Shown here: piece by piece, positions 1-6,626 of the stretch
Position numbering within the stretch: position 1 is the first letter of the stretch
How the letters are laid out: every line of letters starts with the position of its first letter
Origin: a bacterium
GTDB taxonomy: Bacteria; Spirochaetota; UBA4802; UBA5550
Reading direction: 5' to 3'
Length of the DNA: 9,393 nt
Assembly: GCA_024224995.1 (NCBI GenBank)
Contig: JAAENB010001291.1
Location: forward strand, 1-9,393
Made by a program: the position numbers and the translations under genes
The notes under the pieces: generated by a model
Told to the model about the DNA's origin: nothing
Databases searched by the model: none
What the model saw: the letters and a program-made list of their open reading frames with translations, nothing else

Positions 1-690
1 AGCGCTTCCCTTAACAATAACATCAGCGCCCGATTTATATTCCATCCCTTTGCTTACTTTTATCGCGCAGTTTTCTCCCGTGCTAATACTCAGCCCTTTG
101 CTCATGGTCACCGTACCGGTGTCGGCGCCTTCAACCGTAAACTTCCTGCATGAGATATCAATATCACCAAGTTCATTCACAATGGAAAGGCCGGTTTCCT
201 TGTCCAGGACAACGCGCATTTGGTGATCTTTCATGGAAACAATAAGACGCTCGGCTCCCTCAGTATCATCCATAACAATAACCGAGCCGAATTCACTGGT
301 AAGGACCTTAATATTGTTTTCGGTATTGTCTTCAATGGGGGGCATGCAGTTTGGCCCGTAAACAGACCCCATAACAATGGGCATGGACATATCGTTTTCC
401 AGGAAGGTGCAAATAACTTTTTGCCCGGGATCGGGCAAAGCCCAGAATCCCTTTCCCGGTCCGGCAAACTGTTTAAGAACGGGAATCCAGTCCGAGATCA
501 TATTTTCCCCGTACAGGGGAAAATAGACCTTCACCCGCCCCTGGGCTTCGGGATCTTTATTGTCGCATACCACGGCAAATTCGAAAGACCGGGTATTGTG
601 GGGATCACGAAAATATACCTGGTCCGAGGGGATACGCGGGTTGTAATATTTTTCGTGAATACGGCTTATTTCTTTGTAGTCAAGGTGCAT
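1..690 (-). CDS. Second gp5/gpV-like OB-fold spike protein of a contractile injection system (C-terminus outside window)
   Basis: The frame is open for 230 codons from an ATG at 690 to the left edge with no stop, so the C-terminus is missing. An AAGGA ribosome site lies about 8 nt before the ATG. After a polar 35-residue N-terminal extension, residues ~38-112 look like the OB fold of baseplate assembly protein V/gp5: a D-P-x-x-Q-G-R-V-K-V strand, then S-D-W-I-P, P-D-P-G-Q-K-V, and P-I-V-M-G-S-V-Y-G. From ~130 onward short alternating beta strands (V-I-V-M-D-D, L-S-I-V-N-E, I-D-I-S, V-T-M-S-K-G) suggest a trimeric beta-helix needle. Such proteins form the membrane-piercing tip under the inner tube. 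It follows the paralogue at 729-1364 by 38 nt on the same strand, so it is probably co-transcribed. Residues differ widely between the two, so this is not a recent duplication. It could belong to an extracellular injection system, a T6SS-like island or a phage-tail remnant; genes further left would decide. Confidence 0.8.
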   Translation of the reverse strand, partial: MHLDYKEISRIHEKYYNPRIPSDQVYFRDPHNTRSFEFAVVCDNKDPEAQGRVKVYFPLYGENMISDWIPVLKQFAGPGKGFWALPDPGQKVICTFLENDMSMPIVMGSVYGPNCMPPIEDNTENNIKVLTSEFGSVIVMDDTEGAERLIVSMKDHQMRVVLDKETGLSIVNELGDIDISCRKFTVEGADTGTVTMSKGLSISTGENCAIKVSKGMEYKSGADVIVKGSA

Positions 691-728
691 GGTGTTTTTC
701 CTTATTTGATATACCTGTACGGGCTCGC

Positions 729-1364
729 TTAATTCAATTTAATCGTCCCTCCCTGGAGGGTGATGTTTCCGCTTGCTTCGGATTTTATATCGCCGCCCGT
801 GGTGTTGAGGCTCATGGTTTTGGATTCGATTTTGAGTCCTTTGGTGAATTGGATGTCGCCTTCTTCCGCGACGATGCCCAGTTTGCCTGCGGCCGATACA
901 TAAAGGTCTTTATCGGTAATAAAATTCATTTTTTCTTCTTTCGCGAGAAACTCGATCCTCGTGGCGCTGCCTGAGGCAATGAGCTGGATCTTTTCTTCGC
1001 CTTCTTTATCGTCAAGAATAACCTGGTGCCCGCTCCTGCTTTGAATAAACCGTAAATTATTCTCGCCATCCTTGTTGCAGTCGGAAGCGGCATTTTCCGC
1101 GGTTTCCGGGGGGAGCTGGGTAGACGTCCAGATGGTGCCCAGCACAACACAATGGTCGGAATCACCCATGAATCCCACAATAACCAGGTCGTCAACTTCG
1201 GGAATAAAAAAGGCCCCTTTGTAAATGCTCATGACCGGTATCCAGTCCGTAAGGATCTCATCCCCAAGAATTTTGATCTCCACTCGAATCCGCCCTTTAT
1301 TGTCGGGATCAACATTCTCCAAAACCTTTCCCACAATTGAGCCGTATTTATTATAATTTTCCAT
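729..1364 (-). CDS. gp5/gpV-like OB-fold baseplate spike protein
   Basis: A 211-residue protein of the phage baseplate assembly protein V/VgrG OB-fold family. Residues ~8-83 hold the OB fold: G-S-I-V-G-K-V start, D-P-D-N-K-G-R-I-R-V strand, T-D-W-I-P-V, P-E-V-D-D-L-V-I-V-G-F, G-D-S-D-H-C-V-V-L-G. The segment ~105-211 is made of short beta repeats (H-Q-V-I-L-D-D, I-Q-L-I-A-S-G, I-T-L-Q-G-G-T-I-K-L-N at the end), as expected for the beta-helical needle. It probably sits as a trimer beneath the hub encoded just upstream. The start is supported by a GAGGGG ribosome site about 9 nt before the ATG; 25 nt separate it from the hub stop. In VgrG and many extracellular injection systems hub and spike are fused; here they are separate, as in P2-like phages (gpD and gpV). 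The short needle ends in a clean stop, so the gene looks intact. Confidence 0.85.
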   Translation of the reverse strand: MENYNKYGSIVGKVLENVDPDNKGRIRVEIKILGDEILTDWIPVMSIYKGAFFIPEVDDLVIVGFMGDSDHCVVLGTIWTSTQLPPETAENAASDCNKDGENNLRFIQSRSGHQVILDDKEGEEKIQLIASGSATRIEFLAKEEKMNFITDKDLYVSAAGKLGIVAEEGDIQFTKGLKIESKTMSLNTTGGDIKSEASGNITLQGGTIKLN

Positions 1365-1389
1365 GTAATTTTTCCCCTCTAAAAAAACT

Positions 1390-2448
1390 CTATTCGCCTA
1401 CGGCGTTCCGTGAAAGGTTAAACTTAGTAGAATATCCGCGGCCGGAAATAAGGTGGTGTTTCGCGCCTTTAACAAAATATTTTCCGGAAAAGCGTTTTCC
1501 CACTTCTTTAATCTCAAGATACTTGCCGGCCCGGATGCCCGGATGTCCTTCGCACTGGCCTTCAGCATTAATATAATTCATTGAATTACGGGTAATAAGA
1601 TCCAGGGCAGCCTGTTCGGCGCTGTTGATGTCTTTGATCCTTTTGTCCACAAAGACCATTTTCGCGTCCCCGAAGTTTTCCCGCACTTTAGCGCCGCCAA
1701 GGCAGTTGCCGCCAATAACATCAACAACATCATCAACGGTTTTTGAAAAAACAACAGTTTCATCCGTAGTGCTGTTCCAGCCCCGGACTTCAACTTCCGA
1801 AATAAGACCGTCCGATTCAAGACGCGGATGAAAATCCTTCAGGGTTTTCCCCCATTCCAGAATGGCATCATCGGCCTGGTTCTCTTCACGCTTTTTAAAA
1901 AACAGGGTACCGTCCTTTGTATAAACCGAGCAATCGAATTTATTCGCCAGCATCATAATATAATCGTAATCGGTCTGGTCCCGTTGTACGGTAAAGAGGT
2001 GCTGCGAACCAACCGGGTCAACATCAGTCCCGAGGCCGACACTACCGGCTATCTCACTAATAATATCGGAATCGGTCATCTCTTCAAATGAACGGGTCTT
2101 TCTTCCCCGCTTAAGCCGGTGCATCTGTGTACACCCTTTTATCACCAGGGTATTGCCGGTATACCCGGTAAAACCGGGATAGAGCGCGGTAATTTCTCCG
2201 TTCATTAATTCCTCAACACTGTCTTTGTATCCAAGAGAAATGGATACAACCGAGCCCTCTGAAAAATCCGGATGATCGATCCACTGCATGTTCACATCCG
2301 ACATACGGATGGTAAACGTGGAAGGAGCGTCAATACGCTCATTCACCACAACTTCCATAACATCAACTTCCTGTTGTATGGAAAATCGGTTATTATTTGC
2401 CTGGATCAAAAATGCCGGGGCATACGTTTCATTTAAAACAACATTCAT
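1390..2448 (-). CDS. gp27/gpD-like baseplate hub protein (phage late control D family)
   Basis: A 352-residue protein resembling the phage late control gene D/gp27 hub (N-terminal half of VgrG). Supporting segments are E-V-D-V-M-E-V-V-V-N-E-R near residues 27-38, F-S-E-G-S-V-V-S-I-S-L-G-Y at 62-74, H-R-L-K-R-G-R-K-T-R-S-F-E-E-M-T at 110-125 with the following D-S-D-I-I-S-E-I-A, and Y-D-Y-I-M-M-L-A-N-K-F at 161-171. These form the two barrel domains that adapt the hexameric tube to the trimeric spike. An AAAGGAG site precedes the ATG, next to a GAGAGCG run. It is the first gene of the minus-strand operon, with the spike gene 25 nt downstream. Its upstream region is shared with the divergent beta-branching cassette. 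Length is normal for a stand-alone hub. No sheath, tube or ATPase gene is in view, so the class of machine is undecided. Confidence 0.85.
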   Translation of the reverse strand: MNVVLNETYAPAFLIQANNNRFSIQQEVDVMEVVVNERIDAPSTFTIRMSDVNMQWIDHPDFSEGSVVSISLGYKDSVEELMNGEITALYPGFTGYTGNTLVIKGCTQMHRLKRGRKTRSFEEMTDSDIISEIAGSVGLGTDVDPVGSQHLFTVQRDQTDYDYIMMLANKFDCSVYTKDGTLFFKKREENQADDAILEWGKTLKDFHPRLESDGLISEVEVRGWNSTTDETVVFSKTVDDVVDVIGGNCLGGAKVRENFGDAKMVFVDKRIKDINSAEQAALDLITRNSMNYINAEGQCEGHPGIRAGKYLEIKEVGKRFSGKYFVKGAKHHLISGRGYSTKFNLSRNAVGE

Positions 2449-2556
2449 CGCTCTCTCCTTTTTCCTTTCTCCTGTCTATTAAGTCTGTTATTCCCGCTCA
2501 AAAGGGCAATTTTTTTGAATAAATTCCAAATTTTTTATTTTAACAGGAATGGCCCG

Positions 2557-2582
2557 TTTATGTGAATATTAACTCACATAAA
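2557..2582. promoter_or_regulatory. Operator-like inverted repeat, site 1 (GTGA-N8-TCAC)
   Basis: Perfect 9-nt arms TTTATGTGA (2557-2565) and TCACATAAA (2574-2582) flank an 8-nt spacer. The inner GTGA-N8-TCAC at 2562-2577 has the same layout as site 2. The half-site resembles that of CRP/FNR-type regulators, but their spacing is 6, so the regulator family is not assigned. Its position between divergent operons suggests control of one or both. Confidence 0.5.
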
Positions 2583-2605
2583 TAGCGGGAAATCCTTAAA
2601 TCAAC

Positions 2606-2621
2606 GTGAGTAAAAACTCAC
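2606..2621. promoter_or_regulatory. Operator-like inverted repeat, site 2 (GTGA-N8-TCAC)
   Basis: GTGAGT (2606-2611), AAAA, ACTCAC (2616-2621) form a perfect dyad. It matches site 1 in both half-sites, in the 8-nt spacing and in the AAC before TCAC. The two centres lie 44 nt apart, about four helical turns, which would place two bound dimers on the same face of the DNA. A weaker GTGA-N8-TCAT lies at 2679-2694. Confidence 0.45.
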
Positions 2622-2739
2622 AAAACTGACACTTTAGCCACTTTTTATGCAGTTTTCGGGCAAATAATAAAAAAATTGGTGACATTTTTTTCATAAACTT
2701 GTGAAATGAATACATGCAAAACAAAAGGAGTTACAATTT

Positions 2740-3006
2740 ATGACACATGATGAGATCTTTCAACTGATCAAGAATAATGTACTGGAGATCCTGCCGGAAA
2801 TTCCATCGGAAGAAATCCTGATCGATATAAGTCTTAAAGACCTGGGAGCCAACTCAATTGACCGGGTAGAGATTATTACCATGACCATGGAAGACCTGGG
2901 CATTAAAATTCCCATGGTTGATTTTGGAAATATCAAAAACATCCGGGGCCTGGCAGATTTCTTTTTTGAAAAACAGAGTTCCACCCCCTCTGCCACAACT
3001 GTTTAA
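2740..3006 (+). CDS. Donor acyl carrier protein of the HMG-synthase beta-branching cassette
   Basis: An 88-residue stand-alone ACP. The 4'-phosphopantetheine attachment serine is Ser39 in D-L-G-A-N-S-I-D-R-V-E-I. The A-N-S-[IVL]-D-R form, in place of the D-S-L of ordinary ACPs, is typical of the free donor ACPs of HCS cassettes (AcpK type in bacillaene biosynthesis). Its expected role is to carry malonyl, have it decarboxylated to acetyl by the KS encoded next, and deliver acetyl to the HMG synthase. Helix I (residues ~3-18) and the C-terminal helix (~63-75) fit the ACP fold. The last dozen residues are a Ser/Thr/Pro tail. The start is fixed by AAAGGAG 9 nt upstream. It is first in the plus-strand operon; the KS begins 6 nt after its stop. 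A primary-metabolism ACP is less likely because of the active-site motif and the neighbours. Confidence 0.93.
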   Translation: MTHDEIFQLIKNNVLEILPEIPSEEILIDISLKDLGANSIDRVEIITMTMEDLGIKIPMVDFGNIKNIRGLADFFFEKQSSTPSATTV

Positions 3007-3012
3007 AGGCAT

Positions 3013-4296
3013 ATGAATCACAAAACAGTTGTAAGCGGTATTGGAATTGTCAGTTCTATTGGATCGGGTTGTACCGGGTTTGAGGCGTCTTTACGAAAAG
3101 GCACAAGCGGGATTGGGATGCTGCCCCCTTTTTCCAATCCTGAATTGCCCGTATCTATTGGTGCCCCAATCCGTGATTTTTCTTTTGATGAAGAAATGCA
3201 GGCCCATTCTTCTCTTCCCGAAGAGCTCACCCGCAAGGCAAAGCAGGCTGCCCGGCGTTCTCCCTTTCCTTTGCAGGTTTCGGTTCTCTCGGCGCTGGAG
3301 GCATGGGACATGGCCGGTCTTTCTCATGGGAATAGGGGTGGAATTGCTCCGGAACGCCTGGGAATTATAATTGCCGGTCATAATGTTAACCGTAATTACC
3401 AGTACGAACTGAACGCGAAATTCCGGGAAACACCTGAATACCTGAGTCCGCGGTACGCGCTTCATTTTATGGATACCGATCATGTGGGAACAATCAGTGA
3501 GATATTCGGCATTATGGGGGAAGGCTTTACTGTTGGGACTGCCTCTGCCAGCGGCAACGCGGGAATTATTAAAGGAAAGCAATTAATTGAACTGGGCCTG
3601 GTTGACGCGTGTATGGTTGTTGGAGTTCCCGCGGATCTCTCGCCCATGGAATTCCAGGCTTTTTACAGTCTTGGTGCCATGGGTGGAAAGGAGTTCAGGG
3701 AAAACCCGGAAAAAGCCTGCCGTCCTTTTGACCGGGATCATGAAGGTTTTATATACGGACAGGGAGGCGGCTGCCTGGTCCTGGAATCGCTTGAGTCGGC
3801 AAAAAAGCGGGGTGCTCAAATTCTCGCGGGAATCCCCGGCGCTTCTCTTTGCCTTGACGCCAACAGGAATTCCGATCCCAATGAAGAGGGTGAAATACGC
3901 GTTATGCGAGGAGCCCTGGAGCAGGCGGAAATAAATCCCTCTGCTGTTGATTACATAAACACCCACGGCAGTTCTTCTCCCCTGGGTGACAAAACCGAGA
4001 TACAGGCGCTCCGGCAGATTTTTAACAATGACATTGGATCGATCCGCGTCAATGCCACGAAAGGATTAACAGGCCATTGCCTTTATTCCGCCGGCGTTGT
4101 TGAAGCGGTCGCTTCTATTATACAAATGAACAGGGGATTTCTGCACCCCAATCGCAACCTGGAAAACCCCATTGACAGCGACATTAATTTTTGCGATGCA
4201 GAACCGGCCGACGCCAAAATTAATATCGCCCTGAGTAATTCTTTCGGGTTTGGCGGGATTAATACGTGTATTGTATTAGAGAAGGGATACGTATAA
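3013..4296 (+). CDS. Decarboxylating ketosynthase (Cys-to-Ser) of the beta-branching cassette
   Basis: A 427-residue stand-alone ketosynthase of the FabF/KAS II fold (PksF-like). The nucleophile position reads G-T-A-S-A-S-G-N at 175-182, so the catalytic Cys is Ser178. The two histidines remain: His318 in N-T-H-G-S-S-S-P-L-G-D and His355 in G-H-C-L-Y-S-A-G, with Lys350 just before. The C-terminal N-S-F-G-F-G-G-I-N is also intact. Loss of the Cys removes condensation but allows decarboxylation. This is the known role in HCS cassettes: converting malonyl on the donor ACP to acetyl. Residues ~60-82 form an insert rich in charged residues. An AAAGG site overlaps the ACP stop, 3-4 nt before the ATG, so translation is probably coupled. 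A 318-nt repeat-bearing gap separates it from the HMG synthase. Confidence 0.93.
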   Translation: MNHKTVVSGIGIVSSIGSGCTGFEASLRKGTSGIGMLPPFSNPELPVSIGAPIRDFSFDEEMQAHSSLPEELTRKAKQAARRSPFPLQVSVLSALEAWDMAGLSHGNRGGIAPERLGIIIAGHNVNRNYQYELNAKFRETPEYLSPRYALHFMDTDHVGTISEIFGIMGEGFTVGTASASGNAGIIKGKQLIELGLVDACMVVGVPADLSPMEFQAFYSLGAMGGKEFRENPEKACRPFDRDHEGFIYGQGGGCLVLESLESAKKRGAQILAGIPGASLCLDANRNSDPNEEGEIRVMRGALEQAEINPSAVDYINTHGSSSPLGDKTEIQALRQIFNNDIGSIRVNATKGLTGHCLYSAGVVEAVASIIQMNRGFLHPNRNLENPIDSDINFCDAEPADAKINIALSNSFGFGGINTCIVLEKGYV

Positions 4297-4367
4297 CCGA
4301 AGCAGGAAAAAATACGGAAGAAACTGTGTTGAACCGGGGTCAATTTTGCGGAGATACTCCGGGCAAA

Positions 4368-4537
4368 GGTTTGGTTCTGAGAGACGTTGCAGTGCAACGC
4401 CTTTACTGGCTGGTTTCAGGCCAGGGCTATGGAGACTCCGAGGAGGGATGCGACCCCTGCGAGGGATGCGTTTTGCAAAGATGCTTCGGGAAAAAGCCCG
4501 TAGAGGCGTTGCACTGCAACGTCTCTGAAACCAACCC
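4368..4537. repeat. Inverted-repeat (MITE/REP-like) element, about 170 nt
   Basis: A perfect 22-nt inverted repeat (4380-4401 against 4505-4526) continues outward with one small gap to about 4368 and 4537. Each arm contains the odd palindrome GTTGCAGTGCAAC. The interior (4402-4504) codes for nothing visible but holds short dyads (CGGG...CCCG near 4487-4500) and the 18-nt unit GACCCCTGCGAGGGATGC at 4452-4469. The layout fits a non-autonomous REP- or MITE-type element; no target-site duplication was evident. Confidence 0.65.
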
Positions 4538-4568
4538 CCTGCGAGGGGTGCGGCTCCGGGAACAGGCC

Positions 4569-4601
4569 CACGCACAAACACAATTTAGTTTCTTAAGAGA
4601 G
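4569..4601 (+). repeat. Shared 33-nt leader sequence upstream of the HMG synthase
   Basis: This sequence matches 28 of 33 positions with the minus-strand sequence at 8773-8741. Each copy lies 10-13 nt before an ATG and contains or abuts the SD site. The core reads CGCACAAACAC, one variable base, ATTTAGTTTCTT. Either it is the terminus of a dispersed repeat or it is a common leader/regulatory sequence. Confidence 0.6.
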
Positions 4602-4614
4602 AAGGAGATAAAAC

Positions 4615-5847
4615 ATGAACATTGGAATAGAAGCGATGAATTTTTACGGAGGCCCGGCATACCTGGATGTGAAAACCTTATTTACCGCCCGGGGCCTGGA
4701 CCTGGACCGGTTCGATAATCTTATGATGGAAAAAAAATCAGTGGGGCTTCCCTGTGAAGATCCCGTAACCTACGCGGTAAACGCGGCCAAACCAATTCTG
4801 GACAAGCTTACGGAAGAAGAGAAAAACAGTATTGAACTGCTTATAACCTCAAGTGAATCCGGCCTCGACTTTGGTAAATCATTAAGCACCTATATACATG
4901 ATTACCTGGGACTCAGCCGGAATTGCCGGCTCTTTGAAACCAAACAGGCATGTTACGCGGGAACAGCGTCACTCCATATGGCAGTCAATTTCGTAGCAGC
5001 CAATGTTTCGCCGGGAGCAAAGGCCCTGGTTATTGCAACGGATATAGCGCGCGCCGCAGCGAAAGAGACCTACGCTGAGCCGTCCCAGGCAGTAGGAGCA
5101 GCAGCCCTGCTGGTAAGCAATAACCCAAAAGTAATGGAAATAGACCTGGGTGCAGCAGGATACTACAGTTACGAAGTAATGGACACCTACCGTCCCCTGC
5201 CGGACATTGAAACCGGCGATCCCGACCTGTCACTCATGTCCTATCTTGACTGCCTGGAAAACAGTTACAAAGCCTACGCGGAAAAAGTGGAAGGAGCTCA
5301 CTTTCAGGATACATTCGATTACCTGGCGTTTCATACTCCCTTTGCGGGAATGGTAAAAGGAGCTCACCGGAAAATGATGCGGCAGCAGTTACGGGCAAAA
5401 GCCGATCATATAAACAACGATTTCGAAAATCGAGTTGGCCCGTCCCTGCCCTATTGCGTTAGCGTGGGCAATGTTTATTCAGCCACCCTGTACCTTGCAC
5501 TGTGCAGTCTCATTGACAACGCGGAGTTCAATAATAATCAACGGGTAGGCCTCTTCTCATATGGATCGGGATGTTCCTCCGAGTTTTACAGCGGCATAAT
5601 TGGTCCGCAATCAAAAACGGAGCTCCGGGAAATGAAAATAAAAGAAAATCTCGACAATCGTTACGAGCTCACTATGGAAGAATACGATTCAATAATCGAT
5701 CTTAACATGGAATGGATATTCGGAATACAGGACAAGGAAGTTAACACGTCTGAATTTTCAAAGGTCTATGATCATTACTTTAAGGGTAAGGACCTGCTTG
5801 TATTAAAACAGGTAGACAACTTCCACCGGGAGTACGCATGGAGTTAA
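4615..5847 (+). CDS. HMG-CoA synthase-like enzyme of polyketide beta-branching
   Basis: A 410-residue HMG-CoA synthase homologue of the polyketide type (PksG/CurD-like). The three catalytic residues are visible: Glu81 in T-S-S-E-S-G-L-D-F-G-K, Cys113 in E-T-K-Q-A-C-Y-A-G-T, and His240 in A-F-H-T-P-F-A-G-M-V-K-G-A-H. Expected reaction: acetyl from the donor ACP adds in aldol fashion to the beta-keto group of an acyl chain on a PKS ACP, giving a 3-hydroxy-3-methylglutaryl-type branch. The C-terminal half keeps the G-S-G-C-S-S-E-F-Y-S-G segment (~335-345). The length is normal for the family. An AAGGAG site sits 8 nt before the ATG. The last 10 nt overlap the start of ECH1, so the two are translationally coupled. 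A mevalonate-pathway enzyme is less likely because of the ACP-KS-ECH-ECH context. Confidence 0.95.
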   Translation: MNIGIEAMNFYGGPAYLDVKTLFTARGLDLDRFDNLMMEKKSVGLPCEDPVTYAVNAAKPILDKLTEEEKNSIELLITSSESGLDFGKSLSTYIHDYLGLSRNCRLFETKQACYAGTASLHMAVNFVAANVSPGAKALVIATDIARAAAKETYAEPSQAVGAAALLVSNNPKVMEIDLGAAGYYSYEVMDTYRPLPDIETGDPDLSLMSYLDCLENSYKAYAEKVEGAHFQDTFDYLAFHTPFAGMVKGAHRKMMRQQLRAKADHINNDFENRVGPSLPYCVSVGNVYSATLYLALCSLIDNAEFNNNQRVGLFSYGSGCSSEFYSGIIGPQSKTELREMKIKENLDNRYELTMEEYDSIIDLNMEWIFGIQDKEVNTSEFSKVYDHYFKGKDLLVLKQVDNFHREYAWS

Positions 5848-6626
5848 GTATTTACAGTTCCATAGAAACGGAAATCTCAAGAGGAATACATACCATACGG
5901 TTTAACAGGTCGGCGGAACGAAATAGTATTAACGAAACCTTTTTAAGAGAGATCAATTCCGCTATTGATGCTGCTGAGGATGACGCAGCGTGCAGCCTGG
6001 TAGTATTGGAAGGGACCGATGGAATATTTTGTACGGGCATGGATTTTAACGAACTTGCCCGGGATCCTGAATCCTTAGAGTCTTCGTATTATATGCATAC
6101 GATCAAGCGCTTTAGTTTATCTCCCAGAATAATCGTCTCAAAAATTGACGGCACCGTAATGGCAGGCGGAGTGGGACTGGCTGCTGCAAGCGACCTGGTC
6201 TACGCCACTCCCCGTTCTCAGTTCAGTCTTTCCGAAGCGCTCTGGGGGCTTTTACCGGCCTGTGTTATTCCCTATCTTATTCGACGGGTTGGTTTCCAGA
6301 AAGCCTATGCCATGACACTCACCACAATGCCGGTGTCGGCGCAAAAAGCCGGAGAGATGAACCTGGTTGATGAAATCTGCGAAGACCCGGACAGCGCCAT
6401 TAAGCGGCTCTGGCTCCGGGTTAACAAGGTCAATGAAGGGACCGTAAAAAACATGAAAGATTATTTTAGAAAGATGTGGCTTATTACCGAACAGATGGAA
6501 AAAACCGCGATAGACGAAATTTCCCGTCTTATTGCCGACCCCGTTGTACGGGATAATATTGAGAACTATGTCCGCAATGGGGAATTCCCCTGGGAAAGGG
6601 AGAAAAAAGAGAGGGAAAAAGAATGA
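5838..6626 (+). CDS. ECH1 enoyl-CoA hydratase-like dehydratase of the beta-branching cassette
   Basis: A 262-residue crotonase-fold protein, first of the two ECH enzymes (PksH-like). It should dehydrate the HMG-type intermediate on the PKS carrier to the 3-methylglutaconyl form. Oxyanion-hole segments are F-C-T-G-M-D-F (64-70) and G-T-V-M-A-G-G-V-G-L (105-114). The active-site segment S-E-A-L-W-G-L-L-P-A (132-141) is followed by P-Y-L-I-R-R-V-G, typical of ECH1. The C-terminus is a very charged tail (W-E-R-E-K-K-E-R-E-K-E). The start overlaps the HMG synthase stop by 10 nt with GGGAG 5 nt upstream, and its own stop overlaps the next ATG as ATGA. Position after the HMG synthase and before a second crotonase argues against a fatty-acid oxidation role. 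Confidence 0.92.
   Translation: MELSIYSSIETEISRGIHTIRFNRSAERNSINETFLREINSAIDAAEDDAACSLVVLEGTDGIFCTGMDFNELARDPESLESSYYMHTIKRFSLSPRIIVSKIDGTVMAGGVGLAAASDLVYATPRSQFSLSEALWGLLPACVIPYLIRRVGFQKAYAMTLTTMPVSAQKAGEMNLVDEICEDPDSAIKRLWLRVNKVNEGTVKNMKDYFRKMWLITEQMEKTAIDEISRLIADPVVRDNIENYVRNGEFPWEREKKEREKE

Larger units (their letters stand above)
2449..2739. promoter_or_regulatory. Divergent AT-rich regulatory region between the spike operon and the beta-branching cassette
   Basis: This 291-nt gap has no supportable reading frame and separates two divergent operons, so both promoters should lie here. It is AT-rich, with several A or T runs of six to seven, and carries two GTGA-N8-TCAC dyads listed separately. 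A strong AAAGGAG ribosome site at 2724-2730 serves the ACP gene, and a GGAGAGAG run near 2452-2459 (read on the minus strand) serves the hub gene. I could not assign a convincing -35/-10 pair on either strand, so no promoter is called. Confidence 0.6.
4297..4614 (+). other. Non-coding repeat-derived gap inside the operon
   Basis: This 318-nt stretch splits an otherwise tight operon. I see no gene with a ribosome site or family similarity. It contains an inverted-repeat element (4368-4537), copies of an 18-nt palindromic unit also found near 9247-9296, and at its end a 33-nt sequence shared with the GAPDH leader. It ends in AGAAGGAG, the ribosome site of the HMG synthase. The composition is more GC-rich than the flanking genes. 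It looks acquired or repeat-derived; whether it carries a promoter or terminator cannot be read. Confidence 0.7.

Noticed and set aside
220..732. Plus-strand reading frame of 170 codons
   Set aside because: It runs antisense to the spike protein at 1-690, which has a ribosome site and family motifs; the plus-strand translation shows no family features.
2557..2582. Possible CRP or FNR site
   Set aside because: Half-sites look similar, but the spacer is 8 nt instead of 6 for CRP and the FNR half-site is not matched.
3583..3966. Minus-strand reading frame of 127 codons within the KS gene
   Set aside because: Shadow of the KS coding sequence with no recognisable protein features.
4347..4362. 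Small hairpin CGGAG-ata-CTCCG downstream of the KS gene as a terminator
   Set aside because: Only a 5-bp stem with a 3-nt loop and no T-run.
4266..4718. Plus-strand reading frame of 150 codons across the repeat insert
   Set aside because: It starts inside the KS gene, crosses the inverted repeats and ends inside the HMG synthase; no ribosome site, and the composition is that of repeat DNA.
4615..5847. Mevalonate-pathway HMG-CoA synthase
   Set aside because: The neighbours are donor ACP, Ser-KS and two ECH enzymes, and the sequence fits the polyketide-type branch; no other mevalonate genes are present.
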